The position numbers and the translations under genes are program-made. Positions 28,217 through 37,710 of a stretch of 64,000 nucleotides of DNA are shown one piece after another. The notes beneath the pieces are model-generated. The model ran no database searches, was not told the origin of the DNA, and saw only the letters and a list, made by a program, of their open reading frames with translations. Each line of letters starts with the position of its first letter. The stretch's first letter is position 1. The stretch comes from Halorarum halophilum (lineage in GTDB: Archaea; Halobacteriota; Halobacteria; Halobacteriales; Haloferacaceae): positions 2,604,001-2,668,000 of the forward strand of contig NZ_CP058529.1 in assembly GCF_013401515.1 (NCBI RefSeq), given 5' to 3'.

Positions 28217-28627
28217 TCGCTACTGGCACGTTCGGGGCATCCGTTTTCGCGGGCACGTGAATCGAACGCCCGGATCGGTCGAATGGGCGCGGGACCACCT
28301 CGAACGTCCCATCCGATCGCCCGTTCGGTGAGCGACAAGGCTACGATTCCATGCGCGTCGATAGGTGAATCGGCTGCTTGGCGCGCGGCTGGCCGCGCCT
28401 TCTGCGCGGCCACAGTCGCGCGAGGGCTGAGCACCACAGCGACTGAAAGGAGCGAGGAGCGCAGGCGGTTGGGGAGGGTGAGGATAGGGGTGTTCCCGGT
28501 GACCGTGTCGGTCCACGATGGATAACTACGAGAAAAGCAGACGCTCCCACTCACCTCCACGAACACCGTACCAACGCGAAACACACCTTCGCAGTATACA
28601 AGAGGCACGGCGCGGTACACCCGTGAC
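28217..28627. repeat. Gene-free gap with dispersed repeat (copy A)
   Basis: No gene is seen. Bases about 28341-28395 (from ctacgattcc to ggcgcgcggc) closely match 56590-56645. Bases 28453-28480 (cgaggagcgca to ggggagggtg) match 32443-32470 with three mismatches. gactgaaagg at 28441 recurs near 56708. The downstream part holds the promoter of the CBS gene. Confidence 0.8.
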
Positions 28628-29485
28628 ATGAAGGTAGCCGACGCGATGACGCCGCGGGCGGAGTTGGTCACCGTCTCGCTTCCGGGCACGCGTGACGACG
28701 CGCTGGAGTACCTGCAGGAACACCGGTTCTCCTCCGTGCCCGTCGTGAAGGAGACGGACGCCGGCGAGGAGTACCGCGGACTCGTCTCGCGCGACGACCT
28801 GATCGAGCGCCCCGACGAGGACCAGCTCGCGATTCTCATGCGCGAGGTCCCGACCGTGACACCGGACACGTTCCTCCGGGACGCCGCTCAGTTGATGGTC
28901 GGCTCCGCCATCCGCCGGCTGCCGGTGGTCGAGGAGAACGACGGCGACGCGCTGGCCGGCATCGTCACCGTCACCGACGTGGTCCACGCCATCGCCCACG
29001 GCGACGCCGAGACGGACGCGATCTGCGGCGACGTCGCCGGCGCGGACGTGAACACCGTGTACTCGGGGACGCCGCTCCCCGTCTCCGAGCGGGAGCTCTA
29101 CTTCGCGAACGTCCCGTACGCCGTCACGCTCGACGACGAGGGCGACATGGACGGCATGCTCACCGAGGTCGACATCCTCGAGGTCGCCCGCGTCGTCGAG
29201 GGCGCCGACGACACCGGCGACTCCATCGCCGACGAGGACGACGACTGGAAGTGGGAGGGCATCAAGGCGGTCGGCAGCGCCTACATCCCCACCCGGAACG
29301 TCGAGATCCCCGCGGAGCCGGTCTCCGAGTTCCGGACCGAGGACGTGCTCACGGTCTCGCGCAAGCGGTCGGTCCAGGAGGCCGCCCAGGAGATGATCTC
29401 GAACGACATCGAACAGCTCCCGCTCGTGAACGGCGGCGACCTCGTCGGCATCGTGCGGGACGTCCACCTGCTGGAGGCGCTCTGA
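28628..29485 (+). CDS. Four-CBS-domain protein
   Basis: The 285-residue protein contains four CBS modules as two Bateman pairs: about residues 1-60 (MKVADAMTPRAELVTVSLPG), 70-125, 135-190 and 225-285. No catalytic domain is attached, so it is probably an adenine-nucleotide sensor. Its TGA overlaps the ATG of the glycyl-tRNA synthetase gene by one base (TGATG), implying coupled translation. A link between nucleotide status and charging of tRNA-Gly is an inference from this arrangement. Confidence 0.9.
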   Translation: MKVADAMTPRAELVTVSLPGTRDDALEYLQEHRFSSVPVVKETDAGEEYRGLVSRDDLIERPDEDQLAILMREVPTVTPDTFLRDAAQLMVGSAIRRLPVVEENDGDALAGIVTVTDVVHAIAHGDAETDAICGDVAGADVNTVYSGTPLPVSERELYFANVPYAVTLDDEGDMDGMLTEVDILEVARVVEGADDTGDSIADEDDDWKWEGIKAVGSAYIPTRNVEIPAEPVSEFRTEDVLTVSRKRSVQEAAQEMISNDIEQLPLVNGGDLVGIVRDVHLLEAL

Positions 29486-31281
29486 TGGCACGCCAGCAGG
29501 ACGTCATCGAGCTCGCCAAGCGGCGCGGCTTCTTCTTCGGCTCGAACGGCGCCTACGGCGGCGTCGCGGGCTTCTACACCTACGGCCCGAAGGGCGCCGC
29601 GCTGAAGGACAACCTCGAATCGACCTGGCGCGACCGCTTCACGGTGAAGCAGGGCAACTTCGAGATCGAGGCGCCGACCGTGATGCCCGAGGCCGTCTTC
29701 GAGGCGTCGGGCCACCTCGACGGCTTCGACGACATGCTCGTCGAGTGCCCCGAGTGTGGCGTCTCCCACCGCGCGGACCACCTCGTCGAGGGCGCGACCG
29801 ACATCGAGGACGCCGAGGCGCTCGGCCCGGAGCGCGTCGGCGAACTCATCGCCGAGCACGGCATCGAGTGCCCGAACTGCGGCGCGGCGCTCGCCGACGA
29901 GCCGGTCGAGGACTTCAACCTCATGTTCGAGACGAGCATCGGCCCCGGCTCGGGCCAGCCCGGCTACCTCCGCCCCGAGACCGCGCAGGGCATCTTCGTG
30001 GAGTTCCCCCGGCTGAAGGAGTACGCGCGGAACCGCCTCCCGTTCGGCGTCACCCAGATCGGCCCGGCCTACCGGAACGAGATCAGCCCCCGCCGCGGCA
30101 TCATCCGCGTCCGGGAGTTCACGCAGGCCGAACTCGAGACGTTCATCGACCCCGAGACGGACGAGCCGCCGCTGGAGGAGGTCGCCGACGTCGAGGTGAC
30201 GCTCTACCCCGCGACCGAACAGGATTCGGAGGACGGCGAGTCGTACGAGACGACCGTCGGCGAGGCGGTCGAGGAGGGCGTCGTCGGCTCCGACTGGGTC
30301 GGCTACTACCTCGGCGTCGCGCAGGGCTGGTACGAGCGCGTCGGCGTCGACATGGACCGCTTCCGATTCCGCCAGCACCTCCCCGGCGAACTCGCCCACT
30401 ACGCGGCCGACTGCTGGGACGCCGAGTCGGAGGTCTCGGGCGACTGGATCGAGATCACGGGCTTCGCCTACCGGGGCGACTACGACCTCACGAAACACGC
30501 CGAGCACTCCGGCGAGTCGTTCACCGTGTTCAGGCAGTACGACGAGCCGCGGATCGTCGAGCGCGCGACCGTCGACCCGGACATGGCGACGCTGGGCCCC
30601 GAGTTCGGCGGCCGGGCCGGCGACGTGGCCGAGGCGCTCGAACGGCTCGCCGAGCGCGACCCGGACGCGTTCGCGGGCGAGGAGGTCACCGTCGAGGTCG
30701 ACGGCGACGAAGCCGCCGTCCCGACCGACGTGGCGAACTTCTCGGTCGAGGAGGTGACCGAGAACGGCGAACACGTCACACCCCACGTCGTCGAGCCGTC
30801 GTTCGGCGTGGACCGGGTCCTCTACACGCTCGTCGAGCACGCCTACCGCGAGGACACCGTCGACGGCGAGGAGCGGACGTACCTCGCGCTCGACCCCGAA
30901 CTCGCGCCGACCGACGCCGCCGTCTTCCCGCTCGTCTCGAACGACGAGCGCTTGCTCGACCTGGCGGACGAGGTCACCCGCGACCTCAGGGCCGCCGGGC
31001 TGGCGGTCGAGCACGACGAGTCGGGCTCGATCGGCCGGCGCTACCGCCGGCAGGACGAGGTCGGCACGCCGTTCTGCGTCACCGTCGACCGGGACGGCGT
31101 CGAGGGCGACGGCCCGGACACGGTGACGCTCCGTGAACGGGACTCTGCGGTACAGGTGCGCGTACCCGTCGCCGAGGTGGCGGCCGAACTGGCCGCGCTG
31201 CTCGACGCCGAGGCGGAGCGCACGTTCGCCGACCTCGAGTCGGCGCACGGGACAGTCGAGACGGACGTCGAGACCGCGTAG
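29485..31281 (+). CDS. glyS: Glycyl-tRNA synthetase, dimeric (alpha2) type
   Basis: The 598-residue class II enzyme charges tRNA-Gly. The N-terminus IELAKRRGFFFGSNGAYGG is typical. A zinc-ribbon-like insertion uses CPECG (near residue 88) and CPNCG (near 131). Motif 2 appears around YRNEISPRRGIIRVREFTQ and motif 3 in the PSFGVDRVLYTL region. The C-terminal anticodon-binding domain starts near LAPTDAAVFPLV. It overlaps the CBS gene by 1 bp, and the polyprenol kinase gene follows after 18 bp. Confidence 0.97.
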   Translation: MARQQDVIELAKRRGFFFGSNGAYGGVAGFYTYGPKGAALKDNLESTWRDRFTVKQGNFEIEAPTVMPEAVFEASGHLDGFDDMLVECPECGVSHRADHLVEGATDIEDAEALGPERVGELIAEHGIECPNCGAALADEPVEDFNLMFETSIGPGSGQPGYLRPETAQGIFVEFPRLKEYARNRLPFGVTQIGPAYRNEISPRRGIIRVREFTQAELETFIDPETDEPPLEEVADVEVTLYPATEQDSEDGESYETTVGEAVEEGVVGSDWVGYYLGVAQGWYERVGVDMDRFRFRQHLPGELAHYAADCWDAESEVSGDWIEITGFAYRGDYDLTKHAEHSGESFTVFRQYDEPRIVERATVDPDMATLGPEFGGRAGDVAEALERLAERDPDAFAGEEVTVEVDGDEAAVPTDVANFSVEEVTENGEHVTPHVVEPSFGVDRVLYTLVEHAYREDTVDGEERTYLALDPELAPTDAAVFPLVSNDERLLDLADEVTRDLRAAGLAVEHDESGSIGRRYRRQDEVGTPFCVTVDRDGVEGDGPDTVTLRERDSAVQVRVPVAEVAAELAALLDAEAERTFADLESAHGTVETDVETA

Positions 31282-31299
31282 GATGACTGGGGGGTTGCC

Positions 31300-31893
31300 A
31301 TGACGAGCGAACTGGGCCGCAGGGCCGTCCACGCCTCGGGGACGGGGATCCCGCTGCTGTACGTCCTCGACCTGCTGACCTGGCGGGGGCTCCAGCTGTT
31401 CCTCGTCGCCTGTACGGTCGTCGCGTTCGTCCTGGAGTTCCTCCGGCTCGTCGTCGGGCTCGACCACGCGGTGTACGACCGGCTGACCCGCGAGTACGAG
31501 GCGAACAACGTCGCCGGCTACGCGCTGTACATGGTCGGGATGGCGATCGCGGCGTTCGCGTTCGAGCCGCGCGTCGCCGTCCCCGCGATGTTGATGCTCT
31601 CCATCGGCGACCCCGTCTCGGGCTACCTTGGTTCGAACGACGCGACGACGGCGAAGGAGTTGGGCGTGCTCGGCGTCATGTTCCTCGTCTGCTTCGCGCT
31701 CGCGGTGCCGTTCACCACCGCCGCCGGGCAGCTCCTCGCGGGCGTCGCCGCGGCGGCCGCGGGCGCGCTCGGCGCCACCGTCGCCGACGGCCTGAAGCCG
31801 GTCATCCGCGGCTACGTCATCGACGACAACCTCACCATCCCGCCGGTCGCCGGCCTCGCGATGACCGTCGTGTTCCTGCTCCTCGCGGTCTGA
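31300..31893 (+). CDS. Dolichol/polyprenol kinase-like membrane protein
   Basis: The 197-residue protein has five to six hydrophobic segments and resembles the SEC59/dolichol kinase and CDP-diglyceride synthetase-like family. The conserved acidic region is LSIGDPVSGYLGSND, and the C-terminal DDNLTIPPVAG is characteristic. It probably phosphorylates a polyprenol lipid carrier for glycosylation, using a nucleoside triphosphate. It is the third gene of the CBS-glyS cluster. Confidence 0.85.
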   Translation: MTSELGRRAVHASGTGIPLLYVLDLLTWRGLQLFLVACTVVAFVLEFLRLVVGLDHAVYDRLTREYEANNVAGYALYMVGMAIAAFAFEPRVAVPAMLMLSIGDPVSGYLGSNDATTAKELGVLGVMFLVCFALAVPFTTAAGQLLAGVAAAAAGALGATVADGLKPVIRGYVIDDNLTIPPVAGLAMTVVFLLLAV

Positions 31894-31933
31894 CCCCGCT
31901 TCACGCGGACCCTCAAAATCGCGGTTACGGGCC

Positions 31934-31960
31934 GTGTTTCGAGGGGAAACGAAGGGGTCC
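31934..31960. repeat. Direct repeat, first copy
   Basis: The 25-nt sequence around gtttcgaggggaaacgaag recurs at 32237-32264 with one substitution and one extra T. It contains the dyad gtttc-gaggg-gaaac. The two copies flank the zinc-ribbon gene. Confidence 0.8.
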
Positions 31961-31971
31961 CGCTGCGGTAC

Positions 31972-32151
31972 TCACTCCTCGACCGTCGTCGGGACGACGG
32001 TCTCGGCCCCGCATTCGGGACACTGGTCGTACTCGGCGGCGAACTCGGCTTCACAGGCCTCGCAGCGATACGCGCCGTCCTCGGCGGCCGCCTCGGTCGC
32101 GGTCCGCTTGAACTGCTCGACCTCCTTCCCGAGTTTTCTGAAGAGCCCCAT
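31972..32151 (-). CDS. Small zinc-ribbon protein (59 aa)
   Basis: The 59-residue protein starts with a basic amphipathic helix (MGLFRKLGKEVEQFK) and ends with a rubredoxin-like ribbon with cysteine pairs CEAC and CPEC. It could bind nucleic acid or serve as a metal-binding adaptor; neither is shown. The start is supported by a TATA-like gcttatcc (about 32177-32184) 26-33 nt upstream. Long in-frame upstream extensions are rejected as repeat DNA. A direct repeat lies on each side. Confidence 0.8.
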   Translation of the reverse strand: MGLFRKLGKEVEQFKRTATEAAAEDGAYRCEACEAEFAAEYDQCPECGAETVVPTTVEE

Positions 32152-32558
32152 TCCCCGGAACGAGGTGACGTAGCCGGATAAGCGTTGGTAGCGTGTCGGA
32201 GGCCGCTCGCTCGCGGTCAAATCGGGCGGACGAGGTGTGTCTCGAGGGGAAACGAAGGGGTTCCGGTCGGACGGGCACGTTCGGTTCCTAGCTTGCAGGT
32301 GGGGCGCGTGACGTGAGCCCCCTCGTGGGGTTCTCGTGAGCGACGCCAGGAGCGAACGAGAGCACGCGGGGCGAGCGATGCGAGTCCCGCGAAGCGAGCA
32401 CACGCGCGCCAGGGGTGAGGACCGCAGGCGAACGGAGTGAGCCGAGGAGCGCAATCGGCTGGGGAGGGTGTGGCTCTCATGACGCTTGGCCATAGTCGGT
32501 CGCACCTCCCCGACTCGTTCTCCTCAATTCATTCAAGACGACCGCGTGGGACCCCGAC
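32152..32558. repeat. Gene-free gap with direct and dispersed repeats (copy B)
   Basis: No gene is seen between the zinc-ribbon start and the arlJ stop. The gap contains the second direct repeat (32237-32264). It also contains a stretch ending in cgaggagcgcaatcggct and ggggagggtg (32443-32470) that matches the gap at 28453-28480. The intervening DNA is rich in gcgagc/gaacggagtg motifs typical of haloarchaeal intergenic repeats. Confidence 0.75.
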
Positions 32559-34310
32559 TCAGATCGTCAAAATCTCCGTAACCAGCCGCTGGGTAAACAT
32601 CGCCACGCCGCAGCCGAGCCAGGTCATCGCCACGAAGTGGAGGTACGCGTTCGCCTTGTTGCCGCCGTCGATGGTGCGGATCATGATCGACGACAGCACG
32701 GCGTTGAACAGGATGACCAGCAGCAGCAGGAACTGGATGAGCGGGATGTCGTACACGCCCGCGTAGATGAGCTGTGCGACGCCGCCGGCGTTCTGGACGT
32801 TGAACTGCGCGGAGAGGTCCGCCAGGATGTCGACGACCTGCAGGCCGATGAAGAACGCGAACGCCGAGGCGGCGGTGATGCCGTACAGCAGGCCGATCAT
32901 CGTCACGGTCGCCTGACGGCGCTGCTCGCGCAGTTGCATCACCGTGTTCATGTTCTTGGAGATGAGCTCGCCGAGCATCTTCGGCCGGCCGCCCATCTCG
33001 CGCCCCTCGAGGTACATGTCCGAGAACTTCTGGATGAGGTACGAGCGCGTGTCCGCGGCGAACGTGTGCCACGCCTGGTTCGGATCGATGCGGATGTTGA
33101 GCCGGCGGTACAGCCGCACGATCGCCGGCGTCAGCGAGCCGAAGTCCTTCTGGTGGAGCGTCCGGAGCACGTCCCCGGTCGTCGACTGCTTCGCGGACTC
33201 GGCGGCGCCGAGCGCGCGGATGAACGACGGGAACTCGTCGTCGCGCTCGCCGATGTTGTTCTCCTCGATGCGGAGCATCACGCCCGTGAGCATCATCGGC
33301 GTGATGGGCACGCAGATGTACAGCGGCAGCGGCGTCTCGTCGAGGAAGAACAGCAGCCCCGGCAGTCCCGGCCCGTAGCCGAACAGGCCCAGGCCGACGA
33401 CGAGCACGAGCAGGAACGTCAGCCCGACGCCGACGATCAGGCTCCCCCACAGCCGCAGGTCGCTCGGCGCGCCCTGCTCCGAGTGGAACCACACCGGGTC
33501 GTGGGGGGACATCGCCCGGATCATGACGTAGAAGCCCAGTTGGACCAGCATGAACATGACAATGACCGCCGCGACGGTGACGGTGGGGTTGTCGCCGGTG
33601 AGGATGGGCAGCACGATGGCGAACACGAGCGCGAACGTCATCGAGAGGATCATCGACATGTAGAGGTCCTTCATGACCTCCAGGTTCCCCAGCGCGCCCT
33701 CGTACACCGTGATGTAGTTCTGGACCACCGCGTCCTGCTCGGACAGCAGGAACTCGTCGAGCGACTGGCCGGCGCCGATGGTGTAGCCGAGCCGGTCGAA
33801 AAAGTCGGAGAAGGCGTCCGAGGGCACCTCCTTGGCCCGCCGGCGCAGCGCGTCGTCGAGCGACTGGTTCCACGTGTCGACGAGGTGGACGACGCGGCCG
33901 AGTTCGTCGGCGGCCGCGCCGTACTCGGGCTCGCTCGCGAGCGTCCGGAACACGGCCATGCGGTCGATGTTCGTCGTCGACAGCACGGTCATGTGGGTCA
34001 TCACGAGGTGGAGCTGGTTCTCGATGGCGACCTTCCGGCTGTTGAGGTAGAGCTTCGGGTAGCCCACGGCCGCCCCCAACACGAGCAGGCCGAGCAGCGG
34101 GACCGGCACGCGGACCGACAGCGAGAACGGCAACAGCACGGCCCCGGCGAGCGTGAGCAGGAAGAAGGCGAGCGCCGGCAGCAGCACGTAGCCCACGTAC
34201 TGGCGCTTCGGCATCTCCAGCTCGTCGTACGAGTCCAGCAGTTCCGAGGCCAGTTCCGAGAGGGAGTCCGGGAAGAAGTCCGAGTTCCCGCTGCCGGTGC
34301 CGGTGCTCAT
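32559..34310 (-). CDS. arlJ: ArlJ (FlaJ), archaellum membrane platform protein
   Basis: The 583-residue polytopic protein is the archaellar type II secretion F-family (T2SSF) platform that anchors the ArlI ATPase. Paired N-terminal hydrophobic segments, cytoplasmic helical domains and a cluster of C-terminal membrane helices (FAFFIGLQVVDIL, LIQFLLLLVILFNAVL) fit FlaJ. It follows arlI by one base and is the last gene of the arl operon. The N-terminal extension of about 40 charged residues is usual in haloarchaea. Confidence 0.95.
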   Translation of the reverse strand: MSTGTGSGNSDFFPDSLSELASELLDSYDELEMPKRQYVGYVLLPALAFFLLTLAGAVLLPFSLSVRVPVPLLGLLVLGAAVGYPKLYLNSRKVAIENQLHLVMTHMTVLSTTNIDRMAVFRTLASEPEYGAAADELGRVVHLVDTWNQSLDDALRRRAKEVPSDAFSDFFDRLGYTIGAGQSLDEFLLSEQDAVVQNYITVYEGALGNLEVMKDLYMSMILSMTFALVFAIVLPILTGDNPTVTVAAVIVMFMLVQLGFYVMIRAMSPHDPVWFHSEQGAPSDLRLWGSLIVGVGLTFLLVLVVGLGLFGYGPGLPGLLFFLDETPLPLYICVPITPMMLTGVMLRIEENNIGERDDEFPSFIRALGAAESAKQSTTGDVLRTLHQKDFGSLTPAIVRLYRRLNIRIDPNQAWHTFAADTRSYLIQKFSDMYLEGREMGGRPKMLGELISKNMNTVMQLREQRRQATVTMIGLLYGITAASAFAFFIGLQVVDILADLSAQFNVQNAGGVAQLIYAGVYDIPLIQFLLLLVILFNAVLSSIMIRTIDGGNKANAYLHFVAMTWLGCGVAMFTQRLVTEILTI

Positions 34311-34311
34311 C

Positions 34312-35982
34312 TTACCTCGTGGAGCGGTGCATGTCGAACGGGAGGCCCTCCACGCCGTCCCGGTGGAACGAGTTGATGGCGTCGTTCACCTCGTGGTAGC
34401 CGAGCACGCCCTCCTGGATCATCCGCTCGATGAGTTCCGCGCGGAACGAGAGGTCGTCGTAGATGTCGCGGGTGTCGGCGTAGCCGAGCAGCGTCGCGAT
34501 CTGGTCCTCGAGCACGTAGGAGTTGTTCATGCCGCGGAAGACGATCTCGTCCTCGACTGGGTCCCAGTCGAACACCTGCCGGGTGACGACCCCGTCCATC
34601 TCCTTCGAGTACCCCTCGATCTCCTGGACCGAGGTGACCCGGCGCAGCACCTTGTCGCCCTGCTTGACGCGGTTCTGGAACAGCGCCACGTCGGCGTTGT
34701 CCATGAACGTCTCGGGAACGTTGATGGGGTCGGAGGTGAACCGCTGGATCATCGAGACGATGTCGGACGCGTGGAACGTCAGCATCACGGGGTGGCCGGT
34801 CTGGGCCGCCTGGAACGCCATGCGCCCCTCCGCCCCGCGAACCTCGCCCACGATGATGTAGTCGGGACGGGACCGCAGCGCGGCGGCGACGAGGTCGAAC
34901 ATGTCCACGTCGTTCGAGTCGGCGCCGTCGCCCTCCCTGGTCAGCAACTGCTGCCAGGTGTTGTGCGGCGGGATGACCTCGGCGGTGTCCTCCGCGGTGT
35001 ATATCTTGGAGTCCCGGGGGATGTACGAGAGGATGGCGTTCAACGTCGTCGTCTTCCCCGAAGCCGTCTCCCCGACGACGAACACCGTCTGCTCGTTCTC
35101 CAGGCAGAGCCAGAGGTACGCTGCCAGTTCCGGCGACAGCGTCCCCCAGTTCGTGATCTGGTTCACCGAGAGCGGCGTCTCCTCGCCCTGGCGGATGGTG
35201 AGCGAGGAGCCCTTGATGGAGACGTCGTCGGAGTAGATGATGTTGATACGCGACCCGTCGGGGAGCGTCGAGTCGACGATGGGGTTCGAGTCGGAGACGG
35301 GGTCGCCCATCCGCTCGCCCATGTTGCGCAGCCAGTTGTCGAACTGCTTGGGGGTCCCGAAGTCGACGGTCGTCTCCAGCATGCCGAACACGCCGTGGTC
35401 GACGTGGCACTCCTTCGGCCCGATGACGTGGATGTCCTCGTTCTCCGGGTCGCGCATGACCGGTTCGAGCGGGCCGAAGCCGACGATGTCGCGGTTCAGC
35501 CGGTAGCGGATGTTCTCGTAGGTCTGTTTGGACACCTCGGTCCGCCCGAAGTTCAGCACCTTCGACAGCGGGCCGTAGTCACCCTGTTCCTCGGCGATGA
35601 CCGTGACCTCCTCGAGCAGCTCCTCGATGAGGTCGTCGTAGCCCGACTCCTGGTCGGGCGCCTCGCGGTGACCGCTCTTGTTCAGCAGCTGCCCCTTCAC
35701 GACGTCGAGGACGGTCTCCTCGGCGGTCGAGAGCGTCGGCTCGACGGCGTAGTACTTCGTGTCCTGCCCGAAGTCGCCGTAGACGTGACAGAAGATGGGC
35801 CCGCCGACCGGGTAGATCACGTTCGGCCGGCGCGCCTCGTGGTCGCCCTCGATCTCGTCGACGAACATCGGGAACTCGCCGGTGATCTGCTTGAACTTCT
35901 GCAGGTGCTCCCGGAGGTGCGGGCGCTTCATCGCCATCTGCTTCAGTTCGCTCGACGGTTTCGCGGTGCCGTGGTCGGTCAT
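34312..35982 (-). CDS. arlI: ArlI (FlaI), archaellum motor and assembly ATPase
   Basis: The 556-residue type II/IV secretion ATPase powers archaellum assembly and rotation. The Walker A motif is GETASGKTT at 304-312 with K310. Asp-box and Walker B-like sequences (YIIVGEVRGAEGRMAFQA) follow, then the His-box (LTFHASD). The N-terminal about 260 residues form the ArlI-specific domain. It lies between arlH (82 bp upstream) and arlJ (1 bp downstream). Confidence 0.97.
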   Translation of the reverse strand: MTDHGTAKPSSELKQMAMKRPHLREHLQKFKQITGEFPMFVDEIEGDHEARRPNVIYPVGGPIFCHVYGDFGQDTKYYAVEPTLSTAEETVLDVVKGQLLNKSGHREAPDQESGYDDLIEELLEEVTVIAEEQGDYGPLSKVLNFGRTEVSKQTYENIRYRLNRDIVGFGPLEPVMRDPENEDIHVIGPKECHVDHGVFGMLETTVDFGTPKQFDNWLRNMGERMGDPVSDSNPIVDSTLPDGSRINIIYSDDVSIKGSSLTIRQGEETPLSVNQITNWGTLSPELAAYLWLCLENEQTVFVVGETASGKTTTLNAILSYIPRDSKIYTAEDTAEVIPPHNTWQQLLTREGDGADSNDVDMFDLVAAALRSRPDYIIVGEVRGAEGRMAFQAAQTGHPVMLTFHASDIVSMIQRFTSDPINVPETFMDNADVALFQNRVKQGDKVLRRVTSVQEIEGYSKEMDGVVTRQVFDWDPVEDEIVFRGMNNSYVLEDQIATLLGYADTRDIYDDLSFRAELIERMIQEGVLGYHEVNDAINSFHRDGVEGLPFDMHRSTR

Positions 35983-36064
35983 GCCTGGTTCACCTCGTTC
36001 CTTTCAGCTACGGACGCGCGGGTTCGGGCACCATGGCCCGCCGGGTGCACGTCCAGCCTCGTCA

Positions 36065-36826
36065 TTACGCGACGCTCCTCGATTCGATGACGATGCCCGT
36101 CCCCGAGCGGACGGAGAACCCGATGCTGTCGCCGACCTGGCTCCCCATGCCGGCGAAGCGTTTCACCGAGATGTTCCGGCGGACGTCGCCGCCGACCTCG
36201 ATCATCTGGAGTTCGAGGAACACGTCGGCGATGGAGCGGAACGGCCCGATGGCCTCCTCGCCCACCGCGGACGGGTCGACCGTGAGCACGATGACCTTCC
36301 CGCTGGAGATCATGTCCCGGAAAAAGGAGATGATCTCCAGGGCGGCCTGGCGCTCCTCGTTGTTGCGGACGAGCGCCTCGAACGTCGGGTCGTTCCGGAG
36401 GATGGAGTCGAACGTGTCGAGGATGACGACGTCGGAGTTCCACATCGTCTCCGCCTCCATCAGGCGCCTCAGCAGCTCCTTGCGCTCGCCGCTCGAGTCT
36501 GAGAACGCCCCGCCCGAGTCGAAGTCGGCCGCGAGGAACAGCAGCTGTTCGTTCAACAGCGGCTTCGTCACGTCGTAGTCCAGCGAGAACATCTGGTCGA
36601 TGAACCCGGAGACGGTCAGTTCGGTCGACAGCAGCGTGACGCTCGCGCCCTCGTCGACGAGGCCGTAGCTGAACCGCTGGGAGATGGCGGACTTGCCCGC
36701 GCCGTAGTCGCCCTCGAGGAGGACGATGCTCCCGCGCGGGATGCCCCCGCCGAGTTCCTTGTTCAGCTGGTCGCGCTCGGGCATGCCGATCGATAACAGG
36801 TTGCTGTTGGGGTTTCGACTGCTCAT
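36065..36826 (-). CDS. arlH: ArlH (FlaH), RecA-fold motor protein
   Basis: The 253-residue RecA/KaiC-like ATPase binds ArlI at the motor base. Walker A is GDYGAGKS at 39-46 with K45, and the Walker B region is VVILDTFDSIL. ArlH binds ATP and has an autophosphorylation-controlled cycle in studied archaea. Its start overlaps the arlG stop by 4 bp (ATGA). Confidence 0.95.
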   Translation of the reverse strand: MSSRNPNSNLLSIGMPERDQLNKELGGGIPRGSIVLLEGDYGAGKSAISQRFSYGLVDEGASVTLLSTELTVSGFIDQMFSLDYDVTKPLLNEQLLFLAADFDSGGAFSDSSGERKELLRRLMEAETMWNSDVVILDTFDSILRNDPTFEALVRNNEERQAALEIISFFRDMISSGKVIVLTVDPSAVGEEAIGPFRSIADVFLELQMIEVGGDVRRNISVKRFAGMGSQVGDSIGFSVRSGTGIVIESRSVA

Positions 36827-37275
36827 GTGCGGAAGATCAACACCTCCTCGTCGTTGTTGACCACCAGCTTCAGCCGGTGGTCACCTGGGTCGAGTCCGGT
36901 CGTCCGGATAGTCAGTTCCACGACCTCGCCCTCGTGCCACATCGCGCCGCCCTGCATCGCCGCGACGGAGACGTCACCCTGGTACGTGCCGTCGAGCAGC
37001 ACGTCGAACGTCGACGGCTCCGCTAGGAGCGACGAGGACCCCGTGTTGCGGACGTAGACCGTGACGTTGTCGTTCCCCGAGGCATTGTACACCCCCGTCG
37101 CGGGGTCGGAGACGATCTCGACGTCGGTCCGCACGTCGCTCGCGACGTCGAGCGAGCGGTCGCTGATCGCGTCGCCGATCCTGGTGACCTCGCTGGTCAG
37201 CGTCCCGGCGACCGAGGCCGCGACGAGCAGCGCGGCGATGAACAGCACCATCTCCGCGACGCCCCCGCTCGCCAC
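36823..37275 (-). CDS. arlG: ArlG (FlaG), archaellum stator component
   Basis: The 150-residue protein has one N-terminal membrane helix (VAEMVLFIAALLVAASVAG) and an extracellular beta-sandwich. In studied archaea ArlG forms filaments with ArlF that tie the stator to the S-layer. It overlaps arlH by 4 bp and abuts arlF with no intervening base. Confidence 0.93.
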   Translation of the reverse strand: MASGGVAEMVLFIAALLVAASVAGTLTSEVTRIGDAISDRSLDVASDVRTDVEIVSDPATGVYNASGNDNVTVYVRNTGSSSLLAEPSTFDVLLDGTYQGDVSVAAMQGGAMWHEGEVVELTIRTTGLDPGDHRLKLVVNNDEEVLIFRT

Positions 37276-37710
37276 TCAGACCACCTCCACAGACACGCCG
37301 TCACGGACGCCGTGGTCGACGACGACGGTCGCACGGTCCGGTCCCGGGGCGATGTCGGCCTCGAAACGCGCCCACTCGCCGGGCAGCCACACGCCGGTGG
37401 TGTCGTCGCCCTCGACGGTCGCGTTCGCCGTTAGGTACGTGTTGTCCGCGAGCACGTCGACGGCGTCGAGGTCCAGCGCGGTCGAGCCGTCGTTCGTCAC
37501 GTTCAGGACGAGCGTCCCGTTCTCGTCGTCGTATGTTGCGTTCGTCACTGTGATGTCCGTGTTCTGCCGGTCGAGGGCGCGGTCATTGGTCTCCTGCTGT
37601 GCGTCGCTGACGAGTTCGGCGCCGTTCGCCACCGCGGGGTAGAACGACCCGGCGGCGATGAACAGGCCGAGGAAGACGACGGCCGTGGCGGCACTAACGC
37701 TGAGGCCCAT
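37276..37710 (-). CDS. arlF: ArlF (FlaF), archaellum stator component binding the S-layer
   Basis: The 144-residue protein has an N-terminal membrane helix (about residues 8-26, AVVFLGLFIAAGSFYPAV) followed by an extracellular immunoglobulin-like beta-sandwich (ITVTNATYDDENGTLVLNVT). It should anchor the stator to the S-layer together with ArlG. It overlaps the end of arlCE by 17 bp, indicating coupled translation. Confidence 0.93.
   Translation of the reverse strand: MGLSVSAATAVVFLGLFIAAGSFYPAVANGAELVSDAQQETNDRALDRQNTDITVTNATYDDENGTLVLNVTNDGSTALDLDAVDVLADNTYLTANATVEGDDTTGVWLPGEWARFEADIAPGPDRATVVVDHGVRDGVSVEVV

Noticed and set aside
29281-31467. A 728-codon minus-strand frame over glyS
   Set aside because: It is an antisense shadow of the CBS, glyS and polyprenol kinase genes; no promoter or domain supports it.
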